The notes below the pieces were generated by a model that made no database searches, had not been told where the DNA came from, and saw only the letters and a list, made by a program, of their open reading frames with translations. Below are positions 22,468 to 30,596 of a stretch of 32,990 bases of DNA, one piece after another (position 1 is the first letter of the stretch; each line of letters starts with the position of its first letter). The stretch lies in assembly GCA_944362965.1 (NCBI GenBank), contig CALVTR010000001.1, forward strand, positions 154,529 to 187,518, read 5' to 3'. The DNA is from an uncultured Clostridia bacterium. Lineage in GTDB: Bacteria > Bacillota > Clostridia > Christensenellales > UBA1242. Made by a program: the position numbers and the translations under genes.

Positions 22468-22496
22468 ATTATAACAAATAAAAATACAAATTACAA
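22468..22496 (-). promoter_or_regulatory. Promoter of the VirB6-like gene
   Basis: On the minus strand TTGTAA (22496-22491), 17-nt spacer, TATAAT (22473-22468). It lies 40 bases before the TTG start of the 840-codon gene. The remaining bases to the rsmA stop are AT-rich with a weak inverted repeat near 22548 and no other feature. Confidence 0.7.
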
Positions 22497-22581
22497 CAAA
22501 TTTATAATTAATTTTAATCAAAATCAATTTTTTTATTAGCCTTAAACAAAATTTAATTTTAAAAATTTGTTTAAATTATGA

Positions 22582-23376
22582 TTAATCAATGTAATCCTTA
22601 ATTTTATTAAAGACATCAATAAAATCATCAAGTGAAAAGCTTTCGGCACGTTTTGCAAGTGTTTCTAGAGAAAATAAACTGTCTAAAGTGTCACCTTTTA
22701 TCTTAAGGGCATGAGTAAGATTGTTTCTTAAAATCTTTCTTCTCATAGAAAAACAGCTTTGAATAAAAGAGTAAAATTTGTCTCTATCGATATCGGGGTG
22801 TTTGTTTTCAACTTCAATATGCACAACAGCTGAGTCCACATTTGGCTGCGGATAGAACATTTTACGGCTGACATAGCGAGAAATCTTAGCTTGTCCGTAG
22901 AACCCCACCATAACAGAAAGCACGCCATAGTCCTTACTGCCACAGGCGGAAACGATACGCTCAGCAACTTCTTTTTGCACCATGATTGTAAGTGATTTGA
23001 CTTTTGTGGACTGCGTTAAAAACTTAAAAATTATCGGAGTGGTTATATAATAAGGAAGATTTGCAACAACTCTATATCCCCCTTTAAAGTCACTTTCAAT
23101 ATCTTGAATATCACACTTCATAATGTCGGCGAACCTAAACGTTGTGTTTTTTAGCCCAAGTGAAAAAAGATGGTCTTTTAAGTCAGTATCAATTTCGTAG
23201 CTGACAACACTTCGCGCATATTGAGATAAAATTTCAGTTAAACTTCCCCCGCCCGCACCAATTTCAAGGACATCGTCATCTTTGCCTACGTTTGCGTCTT
23301 GGATAATAGAAGTGAGCAAATTTTTATCTGAAAGAAAGTTTTGCCCAAATTTCTTTTTAAAATTGTGATTTAACAT
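22582..23376 (-). CDS. rsmA: 16S rRNA (adenine1518/1519-N6)-dimethyltransferase
   Basis: A 264-residue RsmA/KsgA enzyme that dimethylates two adjacent adenines near the 3' end of 16S rRNA late in small-subunit assembly, using SAM. Motifs: FGQNFL at 10-15, SAM-binding EIGAGGGSLT at 38-47, acidic YEID at 60-63, and catalytic NLPYY at 106-110; the C-terminus has the usual FYSFIQSCFSMRRKILRNNL. Full length. It follows tatD with a 45-nt gap and AGGAG, so the two probably form one operon from the promoter at 24209-24237, an order common in Bacillota. Confidence 0.97.
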   Translation of the reverse strand: MLNHNFKKKFGQNFLSDKNLLTSIIQDANVGKDDDVLEIGAGGGSLTEILSQYARSVVSYEIDTDLKDHLFSLGLKNTTFRFADIMKCDIQDIESDFKGGYRVVANLPYYITTPIIFKFLTQSTKVKSLTIMVQKEVAERIVSACGSKDYGVLSVMVGFYGQAKISRYVSRKMFYPQPNVDSAVVHIEVENKHPDIDRDKFYSFIQSCFSMRRKILRNNLTHALKIKGDTLDSLFSLETLAKRAESFSLDDFIDVFNKIKDYID

Positions 23377-23421
23377 ATTTTCTCCTAATTTTTAAAAATA
23401 ATCTTAGCGTGCATAAACACA

Positions 23422-24189
23422 CTAAAATTTAAACAATTTTTCTGCATTTTGAGTGGTCTTTTCTGCAATTTCTTCCACTGAAACGCCTTTTATCTCGGCA
23501 AGGTTTGCAGCAATAGTCGGAACAAAGGAAGGCATATTAAGTTTTCCGCGATATGGATGTGGAGCAAGATATGGGCAATCGGTCTCTAAAATCAGTCTTT
23601 CAAGTGGAAGTTTCTTTAGCGTTTCTTTTAAACTCGTTGCATTTTTAAAAGTTGAAACGCCGCCAACTGAAATATAAAAACCAAGTTTGAGCGCTTCCCT
23701 TGCAATCTCATAGCTTCCGCTGAAGCAGTGAAAAGTGCCACCGTGCGATAGAAGATTTTTGTTCTTCTTTAAAAGCTCTATCATATCGCCATAAGCATCG
23801 CGGCAATGGATAACAATAGGAAGATGGCATCTATTTGCAAGAGCAACCTGCTTTAAAAATATCTCCTTTTGCTTTTCGCGGTCTGGCATCCCGTCAGTAT
23901 ATTGAAGCCCAATTTCACCAATCGCAACAACCTTATCGTGTTTTGCTAGCGTTTCAAGTTTATTCTCAATTTCTTCATTATATTCATATATATTTTCAGG
24001 ATAGTCGCCAATAGAGGCATAGACTCCCTGATATTTTTCTGCAAATTTCACAGCTTCCACTGAAGAAGAATAATCAAAGCCAGAAGTGATAATTTTTGTA
24101 ACAGTGCAGTCTTTTGCCTTACTTATAATTTCATCCACACTGCCTGAAAAAGCTTCGTCTGTTAGGTGTGCGTGCGTATCAATTAACAT
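23422..24189 (-). CDS. tatD: TatD-family metal-dependent DNase
   Basis: A 255-residue TIM-barrel hydrolase (YabD-type). Metal ligands are H6 and H8 (DTHAHL), E92 (GEIGLQY), H128 (VIHCRDA), H154 (FHCFSG) and D204 (ETDCPYLAP). Usual family members have GEIGLDY; here it is GEIGLQY, and the loop after ASIG is DYPENIYE instead of the common HPH, both small deviations. First gene of the tatD-rsmA unit. TatD proteins are 3'-5' exonucleases acting in DNA repair and quality control; exact role here not known. Confidence 0.93.
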   Translation of the reverse strand: MLIDTHAHLTDEAFSGSVDEIISKAKDCTVTKIITSGFDYSSSVEAVKFAEKYQGVYASIGDYPENIYEYNEEIENKLETLAKHDKVVAIGEIGLQYTDGMPDREKQKEIFLKQVALANRCHLPIVIHCRDAYGDMIELLKKNKNLLSHGGTFHCFSGSYEIAREALKLGFYISVGGVSTFKNATSLKETLKKLPLERLILETDCPYLAPHPYRGKLNMPSFVPTIAANLAEIKGVSVEEIAEKTTQNAEKLFKF

Positions 24190-24208
24190 TTTTCTCTCCT
24201 ATTAAAAT

Positions 24209-24237
24209 ATTTTAAATTTTTATTATAAAAAAGTCAA
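24209..24237 (-). promoter_or_regulatory. Promoter of tatD-rsmA
   Basis: Minus strand TTGACT (24237-24232), 17-nt spacer, TAAAAT (24214-24209). AGGAGAG and the ATG of tatD follow within 20 bases. The remaining 120 bases up to spmA are AT-rich without a clear site. Confidence 0.65.
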
Positions 24238-24357
24238 ATATCAGCTGAAAATTATATATTTTTATAATTTTAAACGCTAAAAAAGCGAAAAAACATTAAA
24301 AAAATATATTTTTTAACAAAAAATTCTATCTTTTGAAATCAAGGAATATATTAAAGC

Positions 24358-24942
24358 ATGAATAAAATTTGGTTCGTTATGGTGGTTGGCTCTATCTGCT
24401 TTATGCTATGGGTCGACCCATCAAGCGTTTTAAATGAAATGATTGACGCCTCAAGTGAAGCCCTATCCCTTTGCATTGAACTTTGCGCTGTCTATGCAGT
24501 ATGGATGGGCGTGCTTGAGCTTGTTGAAGCAAGCGGGATTGGTAACAAACTTGCCCGCCTTCTTCATCCGCTTATCAAAAAATTATTTAAGATTGACGAT
24601 AGCGAGACCGAAAAAATGATTGCACTGAATATGTCGGCAAATATGCTTGGGCTTGGAAATGCTGCAACACCTATGGGCATAAACGCCATGAAAAGACTTG
24701 ATGACGGAAGCGGAACTGCCACTCCTGCAATGATTATGCTTATAGTCATCAACGCAACGTCCATTCAACTTTTGCCAAGCACTGTGATAGGGCTTCGTGC
24801 AACTGCGGGCTCGGAAACGCCAGCCGATATAATCCTGCCAACACTTATTGCCACCGCATGCACTTGCACACTTGGCATTCTTCTCGTTAAATTATGCAAT
24901 GGTCTTTATGCAAAAATAAAGAAAAAAGGAGCTAAAAAATGA
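24358..24942 (+). CDS. spmA: Spore maturation protein A
   Basis: A 194-residue membrane protein of the nucleoside-recognition (Gate) family. Several hydrophobic helices, with the conserved NMSANMLGLGNAATPMGINAMKRLD at about 92-116. In Bacillus, SpmA and SpmB help dehydrate the spore core; mutants make heat-sensitive spores. It overlaps spmB by 4 nt (ATGA). The start at 24358 has an odd context: AAGGA lies 13 nt upstream, too far for ideal use, while TATATT lies 5 nt upstream, so translation initiation here is atypical. Suggests a spore-forming ancestor. Confidence 0.95.
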   Translation: MNKIWFVMVVGSICFMLWVDPSSVLNEMIDASSEALSLCIELCAVYAVWMGVLELVEASGIGNKLARLLHPLIKKLFKIDDSETEKMIALNMSANMLGLGNAATPMGINAMKRLDDGSGTATPAMIMLIVINATSIQLLPSTVIGLRATAGSETPADIILPTLIATACTCTLGILLVKLCNGLYAKIKKKGAKK

Positions 24943-25445
24943 GTGCTTACATTTTGCCTATCATTTTTATTGCTCTTTTCTGTTATAGCAAGTATAAAAA
25001 GGTTAACACCTATGACACTTTTGTGAAAGGTGCGAAAAAAGCAATTCCGCTTGTTGTTGATATCTTTCCATATATCGCCGCAATCATGCTTGCCGTTGCA
25101 CTTTTGCGGGCAAGTGGAATAACCACTCTGCTAGCCGACGCGTTATCTCCCATATTTAACGCACTTGGCATTCCGACCGAGCTTATTGAGCTTGTGCTGC
25201 TTCGTCCTTTCACTGGTTCTGGCAGCTATGCCCTTTTAAATGACGTGCTTGTGCAGTATGGTGCTGACTCCTATATCTCTCGCTGTGCATGCGTGATACT
25301 TGGCTGCAGTGAAACTATTTTTTATGTGACAACAGTGTATATTTCTCAAACTAAGGTCAAAAAACTTTTATACGCCATACCTATAGCTCTCGTTTGTGCG
25401 GTGTTTGGCTCCGTTATTGCCTGTCTTTTATGTAAAGTGATTTAA
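24939..25445 (+). CDS. spmB: Spore maturation protein B
   Basis: A 168-residue membrane partner of SpmA. Conserved features: YDTFVKGAKKAI at about 24-35, IFPYIAAIMLAVALLRASGI, and LLRPFTGSGSYALLNDVLVQYGADSYISR at about 87-115. Start overlaps spmA stop (ATGA) with AAAGGAG upstream. SpmB with SpmA may move a small solute across the forespore membrane. After its stop come about 190 bases of very AT-rich DNA with no clear terminator. Confidence 0.95.
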   Translation: MSAYILPIIFIALFCYSKYKKVNTYDTFVKGAKKAIPLVVDIFPYIAAIMLAVALLRASGITTLLADALSPIFNALGIPTELIELVLLRPFTGSGSYALLNDVLVQYGADSYISRCACVILGCSETIFYVTTVYISQTKVKKLLYAIPIALVCAVFGSVIACLLCKVI

Positions 25446-25635
25446 TTGTAAAAATTATCATAAAACTTATAAAAAATTATTATTTTTTGAAATATTTTAA
25501 TAAATTTTGATTTTTTATTATTTTCTAAAAAAATTTTGGAATATTTTTATTAAAATCAATAAATTAATTTAGAAACAAAAATATTTATTTAAACCACTTA
25601 TTCTTTTCCCATTTATTCCCCCCATTTATTTTTAA

Positions 25636-25824
25636 TCACTTATCTTTATATTTTTTCAGTCCTTCAATCTCTATGATTGTTATATTAGATGCAATCGACT
25701 GGAAAAACAAACGCAGTCTGCGAAGGTCACTCGCATCATATTTCTCGGCAAAACAAATTGCAAGGCTGCAGGCAAGTGACACAAGCTCAGCCCCTGACAT
25801 GTCTAACTTTTTTTTCTCTTCCAT
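25636..25824 (-). CDS. Small conserved-type protein, unknown
   Basis: A 62-residue protein. It has a hydrophobic middle (AELVSLACSLAICFAEKY) and ends with ITIIEIEGLKKYKDK. No good ribosome site is seen before ATG 25824 (an internal ATG is at codon 9). Its divergent neighbour is the alkyltransferase gene. The hydrophobic run is short and contains polar residues, so a true membrane helix is uncertain. Similar small proteins occur in Clostridia genomes but I cannot give a function. Confidence 0.6.
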   Translation of the reverse strand: MEEKKKLDMSGAELVSLACSLAICFAEKYDASDLRRLRLFFQSIASNITIIEIEGLKKYKDK

Positions 25825-25859
25825 ATAACTATTTATTCTTTAAAACACCTTAAAGTTAA

Positions 25860-25889
25860 TAGACATTTTTAAGTTTTTTGAGCTATAAT
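25860..25889 (+). promoter_or_regulatory. Leaderless-type promoter of the alkyltransferase gene
   Basis: TAGACA (25860-25865), 18-nt spacer, TATAAT (25884-25889), then exactly 6 bases (AGGTCT) to the ATG at 25896. Transcription would begin at or next to the start codon, and there is no ribosome site. Confidence 0.6.
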
Positions 25890-25895
25890 AGGTCT

Positions 25896-26207
25896 ATGGA
25901 AAAGTCATTTTTTGAAAAAGTATACGAAGTTGTTAAAACCATACCACAAGGCAAAGTTTGCACCTATGGCGAGATTGCAAAGTTTTTAGGCTTTAAAAAT
26001 ATGTCACGTCAAGTTGGCTGGGCATTGCATCAAAATCCGCAACCTAAGATTATACCATGTCACAGAGTTGTGTTTGCCGATGGAAGTCTATCGCCTGCCT
26101 TTGCTTTTGGCGGTGCAAATGAACAACACAGATTACTTTGCGAAGAAGGCGTGACCTTTAAAAATAATAAAGTTGATATGGAAAAACATTTTTATCATTT
26201 AATTTAA
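25896..26207 (+). CDS. MGMT-family DNA alkyltransferase (DNA-binding domain only)
   Basis: A 103-residue protein covering just the MGMT DNA-binding/active-site domain. It has the Arg-finger helix SRQVGWALHQNP (R38) and the active-site PCHRV with acceptor Cys55. Full MGMTs also have an N-terminal RNase H-like domain, absent here as in Atl proteins; but Atl proteins replace the Cys, whereas here it is kept. So it may still accept alkyl groups from O6-alkylguanine. The start is ATG at 25896; upstream codons in frame lie inside the promoter. It is followed by a bidirectional terminator. Confidence 0.85.
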   Translation: MEKSFFEKVYEVVKTIPQGKVCTYGEIAKFLGFKNMSRQVGWALHQNPQPKIIPCHRVVFADGSLSPAFAFGGANEQHRLLCEEGVTFKNNKVDMEKHFYHLI

Positions 26208-26270
26208 ATTAAAAAAAATTTTAATAAAAATAATTATTTTACTAAAAAATATCGCTTTTTTAAATAAAAA

Positions 26271-26303
26271 ATACATTAAGAATATTAAGTTATCTTAATG
26301 TAT
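26271..26303. terminator. Bidirectional terminator between convergent genes
   Basis: ATACATTAAGA (26271-26281) and TCTTAATGTAT (26293-26303) form a perfect 11-bp stem with an 11-nt loop, with T-rich tracts on both outer sides (TTATTTTT on plus, TTTTTTATTT on minus). It serves the alkyltransferase gene and the coiled-coil gene facing it. Confidence 0.8.
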
Positions 26304-26309
26304 TTATTT

Positions 26310-26762
26310 TTAGAATTGGTCTTTATATTTTTTCTCTTTTGTAAGCTTTTTATCATCTTCAATATTGGTTAAAAGTTTGGCTCTTCGCTCTAGACTTTTA
26401 TTATAGTTTTCTTCAAGTGTTGCAAGCATTTTTTCAAGCTCTTCATTATATTTTATAAATTTTGATGATTTGATTGTAGTGCTTAAGTTAAGCTGTTTTT
26501 CAATATTTGCAAGGCATTTATCTATTATAACAATATTGTTGTCACACTCTTCAATACACTTTGTCGCATTTGTGATATAGCTATCTTGCAGCATAATCTC
26601 ATTGTTTTGATAGGCTTTTTGGGTGTCTTCTATATCTTTTTGGCTGAGAGTTTTAAGCTCGACAAACTTCTGCTTATCTATATTCAACTGCTCTCTTGTG
26701 CTAGAGACAACTTTCTCTTTTTCTTCGCGATTTAGAACTTTTCTTTTTAAAAAACTAAACAT
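26310..26762 (-). CDS. Coiled-coil protein, unknown
   Basis: A 150-residue protein starting MFSFLKRKVLNREEKEKVV. I place the start at ATG 26762, which has GGGGGA just upstream. It is almost wholly helical, with three Lys/Glu-rich segments. CIEECDNNIVIIDKCLANIEKQL (about 70-92) resembles in spacing the DCHRQQLIIEKNIAVLNSI part of the next coiled-coil gene (27051-27494), so the two may be distant relatives. No known domain. Confidence 0.65.
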   Translation of the reverse strand: MFSFLKRKVLNREEKEKVVSSTREQLNIDKQKFVELKTLSQKDIEDTQKAYQNNEIMLQDSYITNATKCIEECDNNIVIIDKCLANIEKQLNLSTTIKSSKFIKYNEELEKMLATLEENYNKSLERRAKLLTNIEDDKKLTKEKKYKDQF

Positions 26763-26818
26763 AATTCCCCCGTATAAAGCCATGATATCATAAAAAAATA
26801 AAATAAGTCAAATGGCTT

Positions 26819-26883
26819 GACAAATTTATTATAAAAAAGCAGAGCAAAAAACTACTCTACTTCGGAGTGAAGACAAATTTATT
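26819..26883 (+). repeat. Short direct repeat (12 bp) near the palindromic element
   Basis: GACAAATTTATT occurs at 26819-26830 and again at 26872-26883, 53 bases apart, just left of and running into the left end of the palindromic element. It may be part of the duplication history there. Confidence 0.7.
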
Positions 26884-27062
26884 CAGGTTGCAGAAAAACT
26901 AGCGATGCAAGGCTCGAAAAATGCCTAAAAGCAGGAGTTTAGTAAACCTAAATGACTGTTTTTAGGCGTTTTACAGTAAACGCAGCAAGAAAAATATTAC
27001 CATATTTTTCGGTCGCGACGTTTTTATGCAGCCTGAAGCAGAGCAAAAAACTACTCTGCTTC
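26839..27062. repeat. Imperfect palindromic element (MITE/REP-like) with flanking 25-bp repeats
   Basis: A 156-bp stretch (26882-27037) has imperfect terminal inverted repeats: left end TTCAGGTTGCAGAAAAAC, right end inverted TTCAGGCTGCATAAAAAC (16 of 18 match). Inside is a second matched pair (GCCTAAAA near 26923 and TTTTAGGC near 26959) and AAAAATG with CATATTTTT. A 25-bp direct repeat with one mismatch lies at 26839-26863 and 27038-27062; the second copy contains the last codons of the 147-residue gene. No ORF is present. It looks like a short mobile or structured RNA element; no transposase is in the window. Confidence 0.7.
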
Positions 27063-27494
27063 TATATTATCAAAAAAGTCCGTCAACATTATATCTTCCT
27101 TAACTCGCTTACTATTCGCATTGCATTCCACACGCAAACAGCTTACCGCTGATGACGACTCCATAATCTTATTTGGTTCTTTTTCAAGTATCTTTTTATA
27201 TTTTCCCAATTTTTTAACATCCATTTGGACAGCAATAGAATTTAGCACTGCGATATTTTTCTCTATAATTAGTTGTTGACGATGGCAATCAATAATTATT
27301 TTTTGGTAGGTTACGCGATTGCGATTATAAAAATCCTCTTTTAATTTATCTTTGTTTTTGTCAAGTGCATCTATAAGCGCCAAGCAATTTGCTTCAACTT
27401 CAGAAAGCTCCCCTTTGTTTTTCTCATATTGATTTATAAAATCTTCCACCATAAATGGTATACTATTTATTTGAATATAATCATAAGCCCCCAT
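27051..27494 (-). CDS. Coiled-coil protein, unknown
   Basis: A 147-residue helical protein (VEDFINQYEKNKGELSEVEANCLALIDALDKNKDKLKEDFYNRNR, then IIEKNIAVLNSIAVQMDVKKLGKYKKILEKEPNKI). It ends DFFDNIEAE with the stop inside the right-hand copy of the 25-bp repeat, so its C-terminus may have been changed by that duplication. Ribosome site AAGGAGAG precedes ATG 27494. No known function. Confidence 0.65.
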   Translation of the reverse strand: MGAYDYIQINSIPFMVEDFINQYEKNKGELSEVEANCLALIDALDKNKDKLKEDFYNRNRVTYQKIIIDCHRQQLIIEKNIAVLNSIAVQMDVKKLGKYKKILEKEPNKIMESSSAVSCLRVECNANSKRVKEDIMLTDFFDNIEAE

Positions 27495-27546
27495 ATTTCT
27501 CTCCTTGCATTAATTTTATCACTGAAGTATAGCCATGTCAAGAATT

Positions 27547-28077
27547 TTATTCGACAATTTCTTTATAGGTAAACCCATTGGTGACATGATAGGTGTGCAT
27601 TTTCAATCTCTGCGCGGGCTTTAAATCATTTTTCACGCTGTTGCCTATAACCATAGTCTCTTGCGGCAGGTAATTATATCTATGCATTATATCCGAGTAA
27701 ATATGTTGTTTAGTCATTTCGATTTTGTCAAAATCATTGACTATGATTTCTTTAAAGATAGATAAATCCATTTTAAAGTAATCTGCAAATTCTTTTATGT
27801 CGCTAAGCCTTGAGTTTGAAACAATAAAGATTTCTCCGCCGAGTCTCTTTGCTTGCTTTAAAAATTTATATAATTCTTCATTTGGCACTGTGATTGCCTT
27901 TTTCTCTTGCGGGCTTAACCCACTTAATTGGTCTCTAAGTCAAGCCATGCCTTTGGAGAGCCTTCTATCTTTTTTAGTGCCTTTGCAACATCTACGCCTG
28001 AATGTATCTTGCCCTTACCTATAGCCTGCTTTGTCAATTTGCGAAGCTCTTTTTCATTTAGAGAAGAAAAATGCTCC
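27547..28077 (-). pseudogene. Broken HAD-type phosphatase gene
   Basis: Two frames together look like the C-terminal two thirds of a HAD-family phosphatase. Frame 1 (about 28077-27924) has EHFSSLNEKELRKLTKQAI, KGKIHSGVDVAKALKKI and ends at a TAA. Frame 2 resumes near 27945 with QLSGLSPQEKKAITVPNEELYKFLKQA, then motif II IFIVSNS and motif III/IV MVIGNSVKNDLKPAQRL. The first motif (DxDxT) is missing, since the frame runs back into the MATE remnant. So the gene is frameshifted and lacks its N-terminus. A 113-codon ORF from GTG 27888 could still be read. Confidence 0.65.
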
Positions 28078-28989
28078 TTATAACTATAAAATAAATAGGA
28101 AGAGCTATAATATCTGGTATTGTTATAAACAGATAGACAAGCGGAACACTTGCTGGAAGATAGGGCGCCACCACGCATAGCACAATCATATAGATTGAAC
28201 TTAAGATTTCAACTGCAACAACTTCTCCGCCCTTACCGCCTTGTCTTAGCATATAACTTGAGAAGTTCCAAGTAAGGAATCTAAAAAAGTGCATAGCCAC
28301 ATAGCACGGAAGCACTGTAAACATTACCCTAAAATATTCACTATTCACACCAAGTGCAATAGGATACATCAAAATTAGTGACATAACAAAATAGAACGCC
28401 CACAAAATTATAGCTCCATAAATTGAATATCTTGCGTGCATATAGGCTTCATCAAATTTATCTTGTCCAAGTGCCCTTGTGATATTGATGGAAGTTATTG
28501 TTATGTAAGAGAATAAAAAGCCATTAAAAATAAAAAGTTTTAGTTCTTCAAAAATATCTCCAATAAAACTAGAAAGACAGGTGAAGAAAAATAAATACAC
28601 ATAATATAATAAAAGGTGTAACTTTCAGGTGAAAGCCCCGCTATTGTGCTCATAAAAAATCGCGGGAAAATCGCAAGCAAAATCGTGAAAAGAAGTGCAA
28701 AAACAAATATCATTTGAAAGCCTTGCTTGATGTGTTTTTCTACTCTTTCTTTAGATGATATATTTTGGTCGATAAATATATTCACACCTTTTGAAAAGCC
28801 AAAAGCTATCATATCAGAAAAGAAGTTTAAAGCCAAAAAGGCATTCAAATATGTAAGCTCCTCAACGGCTAAAAGGTTTGTTAAAACTGAAATTATTGTA
28901 TAAAGCACGGCAGTTACAAGAGTTTTTATAAGCAAATATTTACCGCTTTTTAGTGTGCTGAAAAAATAGTTAAAAAATTTCTTTTGCAT
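28058..28989 (-). pseudogene. Decayed MATE-family transporter gene
   Basis: Two overlapping frames form one degraded multidrug/flippase-type (MATE) transporter. The first (28989-28540, 149 codons) has four or so hydrophobic helices and GFSKGVNIFIDQN; it stops after EIFLKN. The second (about 28600-28058, 180 codons) continues with IFNGFLFSYITITSINITRALGQDKFDEAYMHARYS, the second-half signature, and more helices. The total of about 310 residues is well short of the usual ~450, so besides the frameshift near 28540-28590 an internal part seems lost. The HAD remnant follows immediately. Confidence 0.7.
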
Positions 28990-29218
28990 GTATATAGTAA
29001 AACATGTTTTTTGGGAATTTTAATACTAAAATCAATAGAGAAATATTATATTTTTCTTCTATTAATATTTTTTTTAATTTCTATTAATAAATTTTTTAAA
29101 TACAATAAATTTATCAAAAAACTTTAAAAATTTTATTAAACAATATAGTGAATTTTCTAAATCTTATATGATTTCAACTAAACCTTTCCTTGAAAAAATT
29201 ATATTTTTCTTTATTAAT

Positions 29219-29247
29219 TTGCTATATTTTAAAAAATCCGCTATAAT
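29219..29247 (+). promoter_or_regulatory. Leaderless-type promoter of the metallo-hydrolase gene
   Basis: TTGCTA (29219-29224), 17-nt spacer, TATAAT (29242-29247), then exactly 6 bases (TAGCCT) to the ATG at 29254. There is no ribosome site. Confidence 0.65.
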
Positions 29248-29253
29248 TAGCCT

Positions 29254-30033
29254 ATGACAACTTTAACATGGTATGGAACAGCAACAATTCTTTTAGATAT
29301 AGATGGTGAAAAATTATTATTTGACCCATTTTTTCGCATGAATAAAAAGCTTGAAAAGCCAAGTTTTGAAACTTTTTGCAATGTGGACTATATTTTTAAC
29401 ACTCATCCACACCTTGACCACGCTTGCAACTTGCCACTGATATTGAAAAATAGTCAGGCAGCATTTTATGCACCTAATCAAACCATTAAATGTCTAGAAA
29501 AAATCGGCGTAGACAGTAAGGGGAATGCAAAAATTGCTCTTCCGGGAGATTTTATTAAAGCAAAAAATGCAAATATCATTGTTCACAAAAGCAAGCATAT
29601 AAAATTTGACCTTGCCCTTATTTTGCGAACAGTCTTTCGCTCACTTTTTAAGTTTCAATTTTCGAGAGCGTTTAAACTTTTAAAGCTTAACAATAAATTT
29701 AAAATGAAAGGTGAGATTGTTGCTTATGAAGTAAACGCAGAAGGAAAGAAAATTTTTCTTATGGGCTCAGCTGGCAATATGAAAAACTATAACTATCCAA
29801 AAGATATAGACGTTCTTGTATGGCCATTTCAAGGACGAAGCAATATAACAAGATATTCTATGAAAATTGTAGAAAAAATCGCACCAAAAATGGTAATTCT
29901 CGACCACTTTGACAATGCCTATCCGCCAATAACAAACCACATTAAAACAGACAAATTTATCCGCATTATGCAGAAAAAACACCCCGAAATCAAGGTGATT
30001 GAGCCAGAATTTAATAAAATTATTAATATTTAA
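29254..30033 (+). CDS. Metallo-beta-lactamase-fold hydrolase, UPF0173/UlaG-like
   Basis: A 259-residue protein of the metallo-beta-lactamase fold, opening TLTWYGTATILLDIDGEKLLFDPFF as UlaG/UPF0173 proteins do. Metal motif H51-x-H53-x-D55-H56 (THPHLDH). Later H115 (VHKSKH) and an LDHFDNAYPP near the end that fits the last metal site. The usual GDT Asp bridging residue is replaced: here LMGSAGNM. So one metal may be lost and activity may differ. Substrate unknown. It is monocistronic with a probable leaderless start. Confidence 0.85.
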   Translation: MTTLTWYGTATILLDIDGEKLLFDPFFRMNKKLEKPSFETFCNVDYIFNTHPHLDHACNLPLILKNSQAAFYAPNQTIKCLEKIGVDSKGNAKIALPGDFIKAKNANIIVHKSKHIKFDLALILRTVFRSLFKFQFSRAFKLLKLNNKFKMKGEIVAYEVNAEGKKIFLMGSAGNMKNYNYPKDIDVLVWPFQGRSNITRYSMKIVEKIAPKMVILDHFDNAYPPITNHIKTDKFIRIMQKKHPEIKVIEPEFNKIINI

Positions 30034-30045
30034 TATCTTTTAAAA

Positions 30046-30513
30046 CTATTCTTCTATATTAGAAGGAATATTTTCAATTATTTTAAAAAGTTCCTTATCT
30101 ATAATAAATGGACAAGTAAAGGCATCAACAACAATTCCTATCGTCTCTTTATGTGCAAGAGCCATACCCATTGCTTCAAAACTATGCTTTTCAATTTTAC
30201 TAAAATTTCTGCCATAATCGCCCATTTGGTCAACACTTGAAAACACAGGGAAGAAAAATTTATCACCGCTTTGCAATATATCAGGCTTAAGTTTTATATT
30301 ATCACTGCTTACAATGGTGTCTCTAGCATTTGCTTTGGAGAATTTTTTAATGTCATCATCACTTATAGAACTCACCGTGCAAGGTATCCATACATAGCTG
30401 TCTCGGAAACATCTTAATACCGAATAAAATATTTCTGGAGTTCTATCCTTATTAAACCTATCAATTAAATACTGCAGCACCTTGCCGCTTTCTAAATCTT
30501 TATATTTAACCAT
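30046..30513 (-). CDS. SseB-like N-terminal domain protein
   Basis: A 155-residue protein. The region DKFFFPVFSSVDQMGDYGRNFSKIEKHSFEAMGMALAHKETIGIVVDAFTCPFIIDKELFKII (about 83-147) matches the SseB N-terminal domain pattern: F-P-V-F-S, a helix, then G-x-V-x-N/D-P. These domains are common in Clostridia, often in copies, without a fixed role. Convergent with the metallo-hydrolase gene (13-nt gap). Confidence 0.75.
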   Translation of the reverse strand: MVKYKDLESGKVLQYLIDRFNKDRTPEIFYSVLRCFRDSYVWIPCTVSSISDDDIKKFSKANARDTIVSSDNIKLKPDILQSGDKFFFPVFSSVDQMGDYGRNFSKIEKHSFEAMGMALAHKETIGIVVDAFTCPFIIDKELFKIIENIPSNIEE

Positions 30514-30596
30514 AACCCATCTCTCTTTTTATAAATTTGTCTTAAAATAGATAATTTAAAGTATTTTTTATAAAAGTAAATTTTTATCTTACGAAC

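Noticed and set aside
22540..22581. Terminator for rsmA
   Set aside because: There is an AT-only inverted repeat (AAACAAA with TTTGTTT) but no T run at its end on the minus strand, so I did not list it.
27924..28178. Separate 84-codon gene between MATE and HAD remnants
   Set aside because: Its first half is the MATE coding sequence in another frame; only the second half is HAD-like, so it is part of the broken HAD gene.
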